In this document: one piece after another, positions 36,159 through 45,714 of the stretch | Position numbering within the stretch: the first letter of the stretch is position 1 | Layout of the letters: each line of letters opens with the position of its first letter | Origin: Candidatus Desulfovibrio kirbyi | GTDB taxonomy: Bacteria > Desulfobacterota > Desulfovibrionia > Desulfovibrionales > Desulfovibrionaceae | Length of the DNA stretch: 64,000 nt | Direction: 5' to 3' | Assembly (NCBI GenBank): GCA_013374015.1 | Contig: BLLL01000002.1 | Span: 62,001-126,000, forward strand | Translations under genes and position numbers: made by a program | Notes under the pieces: generated by a model | Database searches by the model: none | What the model was told of the DNA's origin: nothing | What the model saw: only the letters and a program-made list of their open reading frames with translations

Positions 36159-37571
36159 TTATTCCTCCGCCTGCAATACCATGCGCATGATGGCTGATTT
36201 GTTGAACACTTCCTCCCATTCCAGTTCGGGATCGGAATCATGGACGATGCCGCCTCCGGCCTGCCAGAACACCTTGCCGTCACGCGCCCACATGCTGCGT
36301 ATGGTAATGCCCATATCCAGATGCACCCTGTCCTTGTCCAGCCCCAGCCAGCCGATGCATCCGGCATACGGCCCGCGCGTCCGTCCTTCCATTTCCCGGA
36401 TGATTTCCAACGCGCGTATCTTGGGAGCGCCGGAAACGGTGCCCGCAGGAAATGTAGCCGTCAGCACGTCCAGTGCGTCCAGATTGTCGGCAAGGCGGGC
36501 AGTCACCCTGCTTGTCAGGTGCATGACATGGGAAAAGCGTTCCACTTCCATGGAGCGTTCAAGGTTGACAGTGCCCGGTCGCGCGATACGCCCCAGGTCA
36601 TTACGTCCCAAATCCACCAACATGACGTGCTCCGCGCATTCCTTGGGATCGTCGCGCAACTCAGCGGCCAGGCGGGAATCTTCCAGATCGTCTTCGCCGC
36701 GCTTGCGTGTGCCGGCGATAGGCGCAAGCAGCAGGCTGCCGCCGGAGCAGCGCACCATCACCTCCGGAGAGGAACCGAAGAGAGACAGGGACGGAAAACG
36801 CATAAAAAACATATAGGGCGAAGCGTTAAAGCGGCGCATGCGCCGGTAAAGATCAAAGGCGTTGCCGCTGTAGGGCGCGGTAAAACGCACAGAAGGCACA
36901 ACCTGAATCGCTTCGCCCTGGCGCAGCAGTTCCTTGACTTGCAGCACGCAGTCCTTGTAGCCCTGTTCAGACGGTTCGGAGAATATTTTGTCAGTGTCAA
37001 AAGCGTGTTGGGCAGTGTCCGGCACGCTTGTCCCACGCGCGCCGCATACGGGATGGCATGCGCCCAGGCTGATCTGGCAAAGACGGTTGTAGAGGTGATC
37101 AAAAACCAGCACCGTGCCGGGCAGCGCCAGCATGCAGTCCGCTTCTGTGGGCGGCATGCATTTGCCGAGTTTTGCGGTAAAGACGCCTGCCATGCCGAAG
37201 CCGAGATAGCCATAGAGCGCGCGGGTGATCGGCGGCAGATCAGGGAAGGTTTCCGGCGGCGTGATGTGCAGACAGCGCATGAGGGCGCGTAAGCCCTCCA
37301 CAAAGGGCAACCCTTCAAATTTTTTGAGCGGCTCCAGACGTTCGTCCGGTATGGTGAGCGCAAGATTCCCGTCGGCGCAGGAAATAAAGAGCGCCATGTC
37401 GCTTGCCAGAATGCTGTACCGGCCCCACCGGCCATCAACTTCCGCGCTTTCCAGTAATATGCCGTTGCCTCCATCGGCAATACCCAAAAACAGACTGATG
37501 GGCGTGTCCATGTCCGCCGGAAGCCAACGGGCGGACTGTTGCAGTACAAGCGGTTTTCCCACAGTGTTCAT
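36159..37571 (-). CDS. trpE: Anthranilate synthase component I
   Basis: A 470-residue chorismate-binding enzyme. Seen: the C-terminal catalytic part IQVVPSVRFTAPYSG, SLSLFGSSPEVMVR, LAPIAGTRKRGEDDLEDSRL, HVMLVDLGRNDLGRIARPGTV, FSHVMHLTSRV and FPAGTVSGAPKIRALEIIRE. The N-terminal part has PISLFLGIADGGNGILLESAE, where a regulatory tryptophan-binding LLES motif is expected, so feedback inhibition is likely. ATG 37571 has GAGGAA eight bases upstream; a GTG two codons earlier is too close to that site. It is the first structural gene of the operon. Confidence 0.94.
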   Translation of the reverse strand: MNTVGKPLVLQQSARWLPADMDTPISLFLGIADGGNGILLESAEVDGRWGRYSILASDMALFISCADGNLALTIPDERLEPLKKFEGLPFVEGLRALMRCLHITPPETFPDLPPITRALYGYLGFGMAGVFTAKLGKCMPPTEADCMLALPGTVLVFDHLYNRLCQISLGACHPVCGARGTSVPDTAQHAFDTDKIFSEPSEQGYKDCVLQVKELLRQGEAIQVVPSVRFTAPYSGNAFDLYRRMRRFNASPYMFFMRFPSLSLFGSSPEVMVRCSGGSLLLAPIAGTRKRGEDDLEDSRLAAELRDDPKECAEHVMLVDLGRNDLGRIARPGTVNLERSMEVERFSHVMHLTSRVTARLADNLDALDVLTATFPAGTVSGAPKIRALEIIREMEGRTRGPYAGCIGWLGLDKDRVHLDMGITIRSMWARDGKVFWQAGGGIVHDSDPELEWEEVFNKSAIMRMVLQAEE

Positions 37572-37600
37572 CAGCACACTTCCTCACAGGTTAAAAGTAT

Positions 37601-37631
37601 AAAAAAACGCCGTCTCATGGGGAGACGGCGT
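37601..37631 (-). terminator. trp attenuator terminator
   Basis: On the minus strand a 9-bp stem CGCCGTCTC / GAGACGGCG (37630-37608) with a five-base loop is followed by seven T residues (37607-37601), between the leader peptide and trpE. The alternative antiterminator is also visible: leader segment GGGGAGGCGT (37682-37673) can pair with ACGCCGTCTCCCC (37631-37619), which would sequester the 5' arm of the terminator. This is the classical Trp-codon attenuator logic. Confidence 0.88.
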
Positions 37632-37662
37632 CAACTGCCACTGACACAAACGAACGGGTAGA

Positions 37663-37740
37663 TTATGCCCGCACGCCTCCCCTACGAACAGTTGTTCGCC
37701 ACCACTGGAAATTATTGAGGGAGATGAGAAATGCGTTCAT
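37663..37740 (-). CDS. trpL: trp operon leader peptide with tandem Trp codons
   Basis: A 25-codon frame starting ATG 37740 encodes MNAFLISLNNFQWWRTTVRR followed by GGVRA and TAA. Two adjacent TGG codons (37704-37699) sit just before the segment that can form the antiterminator. Ribosome stalling there when charged tRNA-Trp is scarce would favour antitermination and trp expression. There is no normal room for a ribosome binding site: the predicted promoter places the transcript start only a few bases upstream, so translation may be nearly leaderless. Confidence 0.85.
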   Translation of the reverse strand: MNAFLISLNNFQWWRTTVRRGGVRA

Positions 37741-37748
37741 GCCTCTGG

Positions 37749-37777
37749 TCTATAAACCGGGCGCGCGCCGGAGTCAA
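37749..37777 (-). promoter_or_regulatory. trp operon promoter
   Basis: On the minus strand TTGACT (37777-37772), a 17-base GC-rich spacer (containing CGGCGCGCGC) and TATAGA (37754-37749). The expected start site is about 37743, two to four bases before the leader peptide ATG. No obvious TrpR operator palindrome overlaps it. Confidence 0.65.
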
Positions 37778-37791
37778 TAAAAAAGGTTGTT

Positions 37792-37867
<76 letters not shown>

Positions 37868-37885
37868 GTGATTTGTGTGCGTGTC

Positions 37886-37914
37886 GAATTACCTTGGATG
37901 CCGGCTTATGTCAA
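37886..37914 (-). promoter_or_regulatory. Promoter of tRNA-Lys
   Basis: Minus-strand TTGACA (37914-37909), a 17-base spacer and TAATTC (37891-37886), placed so that transcription starts about 10 bases before the tRNA 5' end. Confidence 0.5.
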
Positions 37915-38089
37915 GGGTTTTTGCAACATAGACATTTTGCTCTCCATGCTGTTGTGAACCCATGCACAAATCCCAGCGTCCCATAAGCGAAGAAATATCG
38001 GCCTGTATTGACAAGATATTTGCTTATTGCGAATGATATGCCTTTCACGTGTCGGATCAGTAAGTTCGTTTCCATTCACGCCCCCGCGT

Positions 38090-38179
38090 AGTTGACACAA
38101 CGCGCCGCAAGCGGCTAAGGGGCGACAAGTGGGGCAGTGGCGTCAATTGTGTCATGGGCAACCACCACACCTGTCAACT
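38090..38179. repeat. Nested inverted repeats in a gene-free stretch
   Basis: The stretch 37915-38310 holds no convincing gene. Inside it AGTTGACA (38090-38097) is mirrored by TGTCAACT (38172-38179), and the overlapping TGACACAA (38093-38100) is mirrored by TTGTGTCA (38147-38154). The 5' arm can therefore pair with either of two partners. It may be an element edge or a regulatory fold; I cannot name it. Confidence 0.35.
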
Positions 38180-38320
38180 TGGGGTAGAACCAGCTTCTTT
38201 TTATGAAAGCGGATAAAATATGTCAATCCCTTCTGTGTGTTCATACAGCCACAAAAAGCATGGCTCAAAATCGCGTCAGGCGTGAATTGACAACATAACA
38301 AACAGGAGATAAAAATATGT

Positions 38321-38593
38321 ATGTGGACGGTTAAGGTTCATAGAAAAGTGGCAAAAAAGTCAAAGACGTTGCCTATTCCTGTACAAAAAGCAATTGAAAA
38401 ACTGATCTTTGATTTAAAGATAGGTGGTATAGTAGCTCAAAACTGGCCTAATTATGGTAAACTTGGGGGGAACAAACACCATTGCCATTTAAAAAAAGGA
38501 AAGACTACCTATGTTGCTGTATGGTTGGAAGTCAGGGAAACAAAAACTATTGAGGTGACGTATGTTGGAACACATGAAAACGCGCCATACTGA
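38321..38593 (+). CDS. RelE/HigB-like toxin of a toxin-antitoxin pair
   Basis: A 90-residue basic protein of the RelE/ParE fold: VKVHRKVAKKSKTLPIPVQKA at the N-terminus, then WPNYGKLGGNKHHCHLKKGK, YVAVWLEVRETKTIEVTYVGTHENAPY. The last segment matches the terminal strand pattern of RelE/HigB mRNA interferases. A Shine-Dalgarno AGGAGA lies 11 bases upstream; a competing ATG at 38317 opens only a five-codon frame. The antitoxin gene starts before this gene stops. Higher A+T than the trp and dcw genes suggests acquisition. Confidence 0.75.
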   Translation: MWTVKVHRKVAKKSKTLPIPVQKAIEKLIFDLKIGGIVAQNWPNYGKLGGNKHHCHLKKGKTTYVAVWLEVRETKTIEVTYVGTHENAPY

Positions 38594-38831
38594 ATCGGCG
38601 CAGGAAAAGGAATGGTATACGCCTGAAGAACTTTTCCCTGACCACCATGCGGGGGATGCCATACTCGGCTTGCGCTATCGTGAAAACCTGACCCAAAAGC
38701 AGCTTGCCGAAAAAATAGGTATCAACGCCCAGAACCTCTCCCACATGGAACACGGCAGGCGACCTGTAGATAAGGAAATGGCAAAGCGTTTTGCAAAGGT
38801 ACTCAATACTGACTGGCGACTGTTCATGTAG
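38562..38831 (+). CDS. XRE-family antitoxin
   Basis: An 89-residue protein with a Cro/C1-type helix-turn-helix: DAILGLRYRENLTQKQLAEKIGINAQNLSHMEHGRRPVDKEMAKRFAKVL (about residues 32-82). It would neutralise the preceding toxin and repress the operon. ATG 38562 has GAGG upstream and overlaps the toxin gene by 32 bases; ATG 38574 is a second possibility. The toxin-first order is the HigBA arrangement, opposite to most RelBE pairs. Confidence 0.8.
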   Translation: MLEHMKTRHTESAQEKEWYTPEELFPDHHAGDAILGLRYRENLTQKQLAEKIGINAQNLSHMEHGRRPVDKEMAKRFAKVLNTDWRLFM

Positions 38832-38866
38832 GCAGGTCAGGAAATACATCAAAGCGAGGAGTTAAG

Positions 38867-41173
38867 ATGAAAAAGGTTTGTATTATTTTGTTAATGCTGG
38901 CGTTGTTTGGTTGCGAGGAAAGGGGCAGAGGGGCAGGAGTTCCGGTTAAGCCTCCTGTTGATGGAGGGGGCGGGACAATTCCGCCTGTTGATCCTCCTGT
39001 TTCGACTTTGCCGTCTTCTGACATTCAGACGGATAAGGATGCACTGGCGAGCGGAGAGGCGAATCTTTCTGACCGTCCTGTTGGGGGGTATGCAAAAACA
39101 GACACGGGGGACTCAACGTCTACCGGTACGGTGACAGGGGAAGCTGCGGAAGTTAACAACAATGTTTATGGCGCCTTCTCTGAGGTTATGGAATCCGGCA
39201 ATGCGGAAGCCTCTGGCACAGTGAATTTGAGTGACAGTGCTGTTACAGGCGATGTCACCGGCGCACTGGCTGCAACCGAGAAAGAAGGAAACGCCACTGC
39301 CACTGGAGATGTTGTCCTGTCAGATAGTACCGTAACTGGAGACGTAACCGGCGGGTACGCTGAAACGAGCAATGGAGACGCCACGGCTACAGGAAGTATA
39401 ACCGGAGAAGCGGTGACCATAACCGGTAATGAGTCGGACGGTATCAGTAACGTTTTCGGAGCCGCTGCACTAGTTACAGAGATCGGACATGCGGAGGCTA
39501 AAGGCAGTGTGAACATAACGGGGGGGGGGACAATCACCGCCACAACAGTAGCAGGGGCAGTAGCCATAACAGAGAACGGACATGCGATAGCCGGTCTGAA
39601 ACATGTCTATGGTGCTGAACGTGACGAGGAGCCTGTAGGGGCTACGGTTACGCTGAACGACACGACTGTAAACGGCTCAGTCTGGGGCGGTTATGCCGAA
39701 ACGAAACACGGCGACCTTCAGAACTATACAGAGGGGAACTATGACGAAAATGATAATCTTATAGGGGTGGTTGACGCAGGCGATGCCTTTGCGGTCAATA
39801 ACCATGTAAATATCACAGACAAGACAACCGTGTCAGGGTCTGTCTATGGTGGGGTTGCCAAGGCTTTTGAGGCATATAGGGTTCAAGCCGATCTGAATAA
39901 TATTACCGTAAAGGATAGCACCGTCAGCAATAACATAATGGGGGGTTTTGCAGAAGTTACAGCAGGGGGCACAGTACATTATCTTTATTCTGAAAGGAAT
40001 AATGTAATGGTTGACAACTCCACAGTAGAAGGCGGTGTTTATGGAAGTTTTGTCTCTATAACAGAAGAGGCTTCTATAGAGAGTGTATATGCGGCAGAAA
40101 ACACGGTTTTTATCAAGGGGAAAGACACTGTTATTAACGGTACAATTACAGGAGGATTGATACAGGTTGAAGGAGTAGCAGGGTCAATAGATGCAGAATA
40201 TCCGTCTTCTGATTTCCACGCTGTACGTAACAGTATTTGGTTAGAGGGTGTACCCGACCTGAATGGAGCAAAGATTTATGGTGGCCGTTTTGTCGGTGAC
40301 GCTGACAATCTTGTATCTACGGACTATGAAGCATCGGGAGATGATCCGGCGTACACAAGGAGGAACTATGATTTTTTTGGGCTCAACACCCTCGTTGTAA
40401 ACGATTATACAGGGACGGGAAAAATTGATACGATCAGTAACATTCAGTACTTCATGTTCCGTCTGGCTCCTGATAACCACTTGACAGCGGATACGGCAGT
40501 TCTGAAAACAGTAAACCTTTATCTGGGCGATGGTGGTGATGGCAGCGGATGGGGATCAATGAGCATGGTCGGGAATTGGGGAGGAATGGACGGGTCTTCA
40601 ACTTCTTCTTTTGGAGAGGGAATCCAGTACTCGGGAGCCATACGCCCCGGACTGGGCGTAGGCGACACCATTTATCTGATTGCGGCAGACAACGCCTGGA
40701 ACTATGACGGCTCCAAGGCGGCAGTTGAAGGAGTAGACTTTGAAAGCACGACGGTAAAAGCGCAATGGGGGTCATTGTTTGAACAGGAACTGACGACCCA
40801 TTTAGAGGACAATAATATCATTGCGAGAGTAACAGGAACGTCTGACTTAGGGGATGAGTCCGGCATAACATATTTCAATATGCCGATCAGTAATTCAGTA
40901 GGTATTGAGCAGGTAAAAGCGAGCAATGTCCAGTTAAAGGACTTTGAGAAAAAGGTAACATATGCCTCTGACGGCTCAATGATTGCTCGACACAGCAAGG
41001 GGCATCACACGGGAGATGGTGCCCGTATCCTGACACAAGACCAAGTAGAGCGCAGGGAAGCGCGTAAAGCTGCATGGCAGTCTCTGACGGACGAGCAGAA
41101 AGCCGAGAGACGCGCAGCGCGACAGACTCGCCCAGACGGGGCAATAATCGAGCATGGACACCGCCACAAGTAA
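38867..41173 (+). CDS. Repetitive beta-helix-like surface lipoprotein, candidate phase-variable
   Basis: A 768-residue exported protein with a short signal peptide and lipobox LFGC (Cys about 16), then a proline/glycine-rich spacer. Between about residues 70 and 490 at least ten imperfect units recur, each centred on (V/I)xGGxAE-like cores: VYGAFSEV, VTGALAAT, VTGGYAET, VFGAAALV, VAGAVAI, VWGGYAET, VYGGVAKA, IMGGFAEV, VYGSFVSI and ITGGLIQV. Such spacing fits a right-handed beta-helix, as in autotransporter passengers and adhesins. The C-terminal part lacks an obvious membrane barrel and ends in an arginine-rich, histidine-rich tail. A G10 tract lies within the coding region (39520-39529). No homologue is recognised with certainty. 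It starts 35 bases after the antitoxin gene with a strong GAGGAG site. Confidence 0.75.
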   Translation: MKKVCIILLMLALFGCEERGRGAGVPVKPPVDGGGGTIPPVDPPVSTLPSSDIQTDKDALASGEANLSDRPVGGYAKTDTGDSTSTGTVTGEAAEVNNNVYGAFSEVMESGNAEASGTVNLSDSAVTGDVTGALAATEKEGNATATGDVVLSDSTVTGDVTGGYAETSNGDATATGSITGEAVTITGNESDGISNVFGAAALVTEIGHAEAKGSVNITGGGTITATTVAGAVAITENGHAIAGLKHVYGAERDEEPVGATVTLNDTTVNGSVWGGYAETKHGDLQNYTEGNYDENDNLIGVVDAGDAFAVNNHVNITDKTTVSGSVYGGVAKAFEAYRVQADLNNITVKDSTVSNNIMGGFAEVTAGGTVHYLYSERNNVMVDNSTVEGGVYGSFVSITEEASIESVYAAENTVFIKGKDTVINGTITGGLIQVEGVAGSIDAEYPSSDFHAVRNSIWLEGVPDLNGAKIYGGRFVGDADNLVSTDYEASGDDPAYTRRNYDFFGLNTLVVNDYTGTGKIDTISNIQYFMFRLAPDNHLTADTAVLKTVNLYLGDGGDGSGWGSMSMVGNWGGMDGSSTSSFGEGIQYSGAIRPGLGVGDTIYLIAADNAWNYDGSKAAVEGVDFESTTVKAQWGSLFEQELTTHLEDNNIIARVTGTSDLGDESGITYFNMPISNSVGIEQVKASNVQLKDFEKKVTYASDGSMIARHSKGHHTGDGARILTQDQVERREARKAAWQSLTDEQKAERRAARQTRPDGAIIEHGHRHK
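39076..40300 (+). repeat. Degenerate protein-level tandem repeats in the lipoprotein
   Basis: Units of roughly 35-50 codons repeat the pattern: threonine/asparagine-rich strand, (V/I)xG(G/A) turn, AE/AT hydrophobic strand, then a GxA or GDA spacer. The first four units (39080-39400) are most alike (TGDVTG, ATATG), and later ones diverge and lengthen. Nucleotide identity between units is limited, so the repeats look old. Confidence 0.6.
39520..39529 (+). repeat. G10 homopolymer inside a coding sequence
   Basis: Ten consecutive G residues encode the Gly-Gly-Gly of NITGGGTITA at about residue 218 of the lipoprotein. A one-base loss puts TAG in frame within about 25 bases, and a one-base gain reaches TGA after about 80 bases. 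Tracts of this length are typical slipped-strand switching sites. Confidence 0.9.
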
Positions 41174-41325
41174 GGGGGATTTAAGGCATGGACACCTCCG
41201 CCATGACGGAAGCGGATAAAGACAAGATTTGGGACGCCATAGGGAAAAGTTGCGTAGTTTTTGAAGTCTCCACGCTGGACACAACTGAACCGCAAGGACA
41301 ACGCCATTCTGTACAAGGTGACACA

Positions 41326-41355
41326 GAGAGGCGTCCTGGTGTCCGCCTCTCTTTT
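41326..41355 (+). terminator. Intrinsic terminator after the lipoprotein gene
   Basis: GAGAGGCG / CGCCTCTC form an 8-bp stem around a 10-base loop, followed by TTTT (41352-41355). It lies 150 bases after the lipoprotein stop and ends the accessory transcription unit. Confidence 0.7.
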
Positions 41356-41485
41356 CATCCGTCGAAAAAAAACGAGCGTAAAATAGAAGCGGACGAGCTA
41401 AAATAGAAGACGCTGAAAGATCGATATAAATTTGATTGTAAGAACACAAGATAACTAAGAAAAATTCAAAATGGGCAGTAAAAAC

Positions 41486-41502
41486 TTGGCACAGTTCTTG
41501 CA
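41486..41502 (+). promoter_or_regulatory. Sigma54-type promoter upstream of coaX
   Basis: TTGGCACAGTTCTTGCA has the -24 GG (41488-41489) and -12 GC (41500-41501) of the RpoN consensus TGGCAC-N5-TTGCA with the required 10-base gap. It points toward coaX, about 95 bases from its start codon. Enhancer sites are not identifiable by eye in 41360-41485. Confidence 0.6.
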
Positions 41503-41553
41503 GTGCAAGGCTCAAAATCAGGGGTAAATATCGACACGAAAACGGAGAAAGGA

Positions 41554-41605
41554 ATGGTGGTTTTCTCAGGGTCTTGTCTGTGGATGATTTTTACAGGGCG
41601 TAGCC

Positions 41606-41631
<26 letters not shown>
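41554..41631 (+). CDS. Candidate 25-codon leader ORF overlapping coaX
   Basis: ATG 41554 follows an unusually strong ribosome binding site (GGAGAAAGGA) and opens a 25-codon frame, MVVFSGSCLWMIFTGRSHAA then ETPSF, which ends 26 bases inside coaX in another frame. The hydrophobic start and SHAAE look like a signal peptide, but the length is too short for an exported product. It could couple or tune coaX translation, since coaX itself has only a weak site. Confidence 0.35.
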
Positions 41632-43746
<2,115 letters not shown>

Positions 43747-43748
43747 GC

Positions 43749-44594
43749 ATGATTCTGCTCAACGGCAAAGAAACCGCTCAGGGGATACTGCGGGAACTCT
43801 CCGCTTCTGTGGCTTCCGCCGGCTGCCGTCCGCCGGGTCTCGCCGTTATTCTGGCGGGTGAAGATCCGGCTTCGCAGATTTATGTGCGCGCCAAAGAGAG
43901 AGCCTGCGGTGAGGTGGGGATTGTGCCCGTGAGCTTTACACTGCCTGCGGCCACGCCTCAAAGCGAACTTCTGGCGCTTATCCGCGACTGCAACACACGG
44001 CAGGATATTGACGGCATACTGCTGCAACTGCCGTTGCCGCTGGGCATTGAGCCTGAAACCTGCCTGCTGGCTATTGATCCCGGCAAGGATGTGGACGGTT
44101 TTCATCCGGAAAATGTCGGAAGGTGTTCACTGGGCCTGCCGGGCTTTATGCCCTGTACGCCCGCAGGAGTTCTGGAGCTTTTGCGTCGGTATCAGCTTTC
44201 GCCGAGCGGTAAAAAAGCCGTGGTTGTCGGCAGATCAAATATTGTTGGCAAGCCGCTGGCCTCCCTTTTGTACAGACAGGGAGTGGACGCCACAGTCACA
44301 ATCTGTCATTCCAAAACACAGGGGCTTGCGCGGGAATGTTGTGAAGCGGACTTTCTTTTTGTGGCAATGGGGCGTCCCGAAATCATAACCGCGGACATGG
44401 TGAAGGAGGGCGTTGTCGTTGTGGACATAGGAATTAGCCGTACCGCAGACGGCTTGCGCGGCGATGTGGATTTTGCAAGCGTCAGTCTCAAGGCGCGCGC
44501 CATTACGCCCGTGCCGGGAGGCGCCGGCCCTATGACCATCGCCATGCTGATGCAAAATACCGTGCAGGCGTGGAAAAAGCGTATGAATATCTAG
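43749..44594 (+). CDS. folD: Bifunctional methylenetetrahydrofolate dehydrogenase/cyclohydrolase
   Basis: A 281-residue C1-metabolism enzyme. Seen: AVILAGEDPASQIYVRAKERAC with the conserved tyrosine/lysine pair, DIDGILLQLPLPLGI, KDVDGFHPENVGR, PCTPAGVLELL, the NADP-binding VVVGRSNIVGKPLASLL, and PVPGGAGPMTIAML. The length is typical. It follows eno by two bases, so both are on one transcript. Confidence 0.95.
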   Translation: MILLNGKETAQGILRELSASVASAGCRPPGLAVILAGEDPASQIYVRAKERACGEVGIVPVSFTLPAATPQSELLALIRDCNTRQDIDGILLQLPLPLGIEPETCLLAIDPGKDVDGFHPENVGRCSLGLPGFMPCTPAGVLELLRRYQLSPSGKKAVVVGRSNIVGKPLASLLYRQGVDATVTICHSKTQGLARECCEADFLFVAMGRPEIITADMVKEGVVVVDIGISRTADGLRGDVDFASVSLKARAITPVPGGAGPMTIAMLMQNTVQAWKKRMNI

Positions 44595-44631
44595 TGATTG
44601 CTTGTAAAAGCAAGCACTACAGGGGGCGCAT

Positions 44632-45705
44632 ATGTATCGCAACGCGAAAAATGTCGGCTACTGCATGATAGGGCAGGGCGCTTTAGCTCAGCTGGGGGAT
44701 ATTCTGTCGCCTTTGCGCGTTGGGCGCAAAAGCCCGGCAGTGTTTTTTCTGGATCATTATTTTATCGGCAGCCCCCTGCAGTTGCCTGTGGAAACAGGGG
44801 ATTTGACGCTGCATATCGACACAGCCCGGGAACCCACAACGCAGAGCGTGGACATGTACGCCGCGCAGGTGAAGGAGTTTCTGGACGGCGCCTGTCCGTG
44901 CGCGCTGCTGGCCTTCGGCGGCGGCTCCACGCTGGATACGTGCAAATGTGTCGGCAATTTGCTCACAAATTCCGGAAAAGCTGAGGAATATCAAGGATGG
45001 GAACTGGTCAGGCACAAAGCGCCCTATAAAATTGCCGTGCCAACGCTTGCCGGCACCGGTTCTGAAAGCTCGCGCACCGGCATTATCTGCAACGAGGCAA
45101 AAAATTTGAAACTCGGTATGAACAGTGATTTTACCATGTTCGACCAAGTGATTCTGGACGCTGATTTGACGGCGTCAGTGCCGCGCAATCAGTATTTCTA
45201 CACGGGTATTGACACATATATGCACTGTTTTGAAAATATTTCAGGGTCATATCGTAACGCTGTCGTGGACGCCTTGGCGGAAAAGGCCATGAGCATGTGC
45301 AAGCGTATTTTTCTTTCTGATGATATGATGAGTGACGAAAACCGCGAGCGGATGCTGATAGCCTCCTATCTGGGCGGCATGGCCGCAGGTTTTGTGGGCA
45401 CGGTGCACCCGGTTTCCGCAGGGTTGAGTATGGTTTTGCATATGCGTCACGGCATTGCCAACTGTTATGCCCTTATTGTCCAGGAAGACATTTATCCTGA
45501 AGAATATAAAGATGTTATGGCTATGCTTTCGCGCCAGAACATTGATCTGCCCAAAGGCATTTGTAAAAATCTGACTGAGGAGCAGTACGCCAGCCTGTAC
45601 GAAGCGACAATCGTGCACGAAAAGCCGCTTGTCAACCGTCTTGGCCCGGATTTTAAAAAAATATTTACAAAAGAGAGTGTTATTGAGCGCTTCAGGCGCA
45701 TGTGA
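44632..45705 (+). CDS. kdnB: 3-deoxy-D-manno-octulosonate 8-oxidase (KdnB-like iron-dependent alcohol dehydrogenase)
   Basis: A 357-residue group III metal-dependent alcohol dehydrogenase. Seen: GGGSTLDTCKCVGNLLTNSG (NAD-binding loop), EEYQGWELV, VPTLAGTGSESSRTGIICN, DQVILDADLTASVP and QYFYTGIDTYMHCFENISG. VHPVSAGLSMVLHMRHGIANC carries the metal histidines. These stretches match the Shewanella KdnB pattern (YQGW, GTGxExSRT, YTGxDxYxHC), which oxidises the C8 hydroxyl of Kdo. A kdnA-like gene follows within 10 bases, as expected for the pair. A small hairpin (44598-44613) and AGGGGG site precede the start. Confidence 0.8.
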   Translation: MYRNAKNVGYCMIGQGALAQLGDILSPLRVGRKSPAVFFLDHYFIGSPLQLPVETGDLTLHIDTAREPTTQSVDMYAAQVKEFLDGACPCALLAFGGGSTLDTCKCVGNLLTNSGKAEEYQGWELVRHKAPYKIAVPTLAGTGSESSRTGIICNEAKNLKLGMNSDFTMFDQVILDADLTASVPRNQYFYTGIDTYMHCFENISGSYRNAVVDALAEKAMSMCKRIFLSDDMMSDENRERMLIASYLGGMAAGFVGTVHPVSAGLSMVLHMRHGIANCYALIVQEDIYPEEYKDVMAMLSRQNIDLPKGICKNLTEEQYASLYEATIVHEKPLVNRLGPDFKKIFTKESVIERFRRM

Positions 45706-45714
45706 CGGTGTGCT

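Noticed and set aside
39076-40300. Autotransporter with its own outer-membrane barrel
   Set aside because: The C-terminus is arginine- and histidine-rich and lacks an amphipathic strand pattern ending in an aromatic residue; a lipobox is present instead.
41188-41406. 72-codon frame after the lipoprotein gene
   Set aside because: A strong intrinsic terminator (41326-41355) lies inside it, it has no good ribosome binding site and no recognisable domain.
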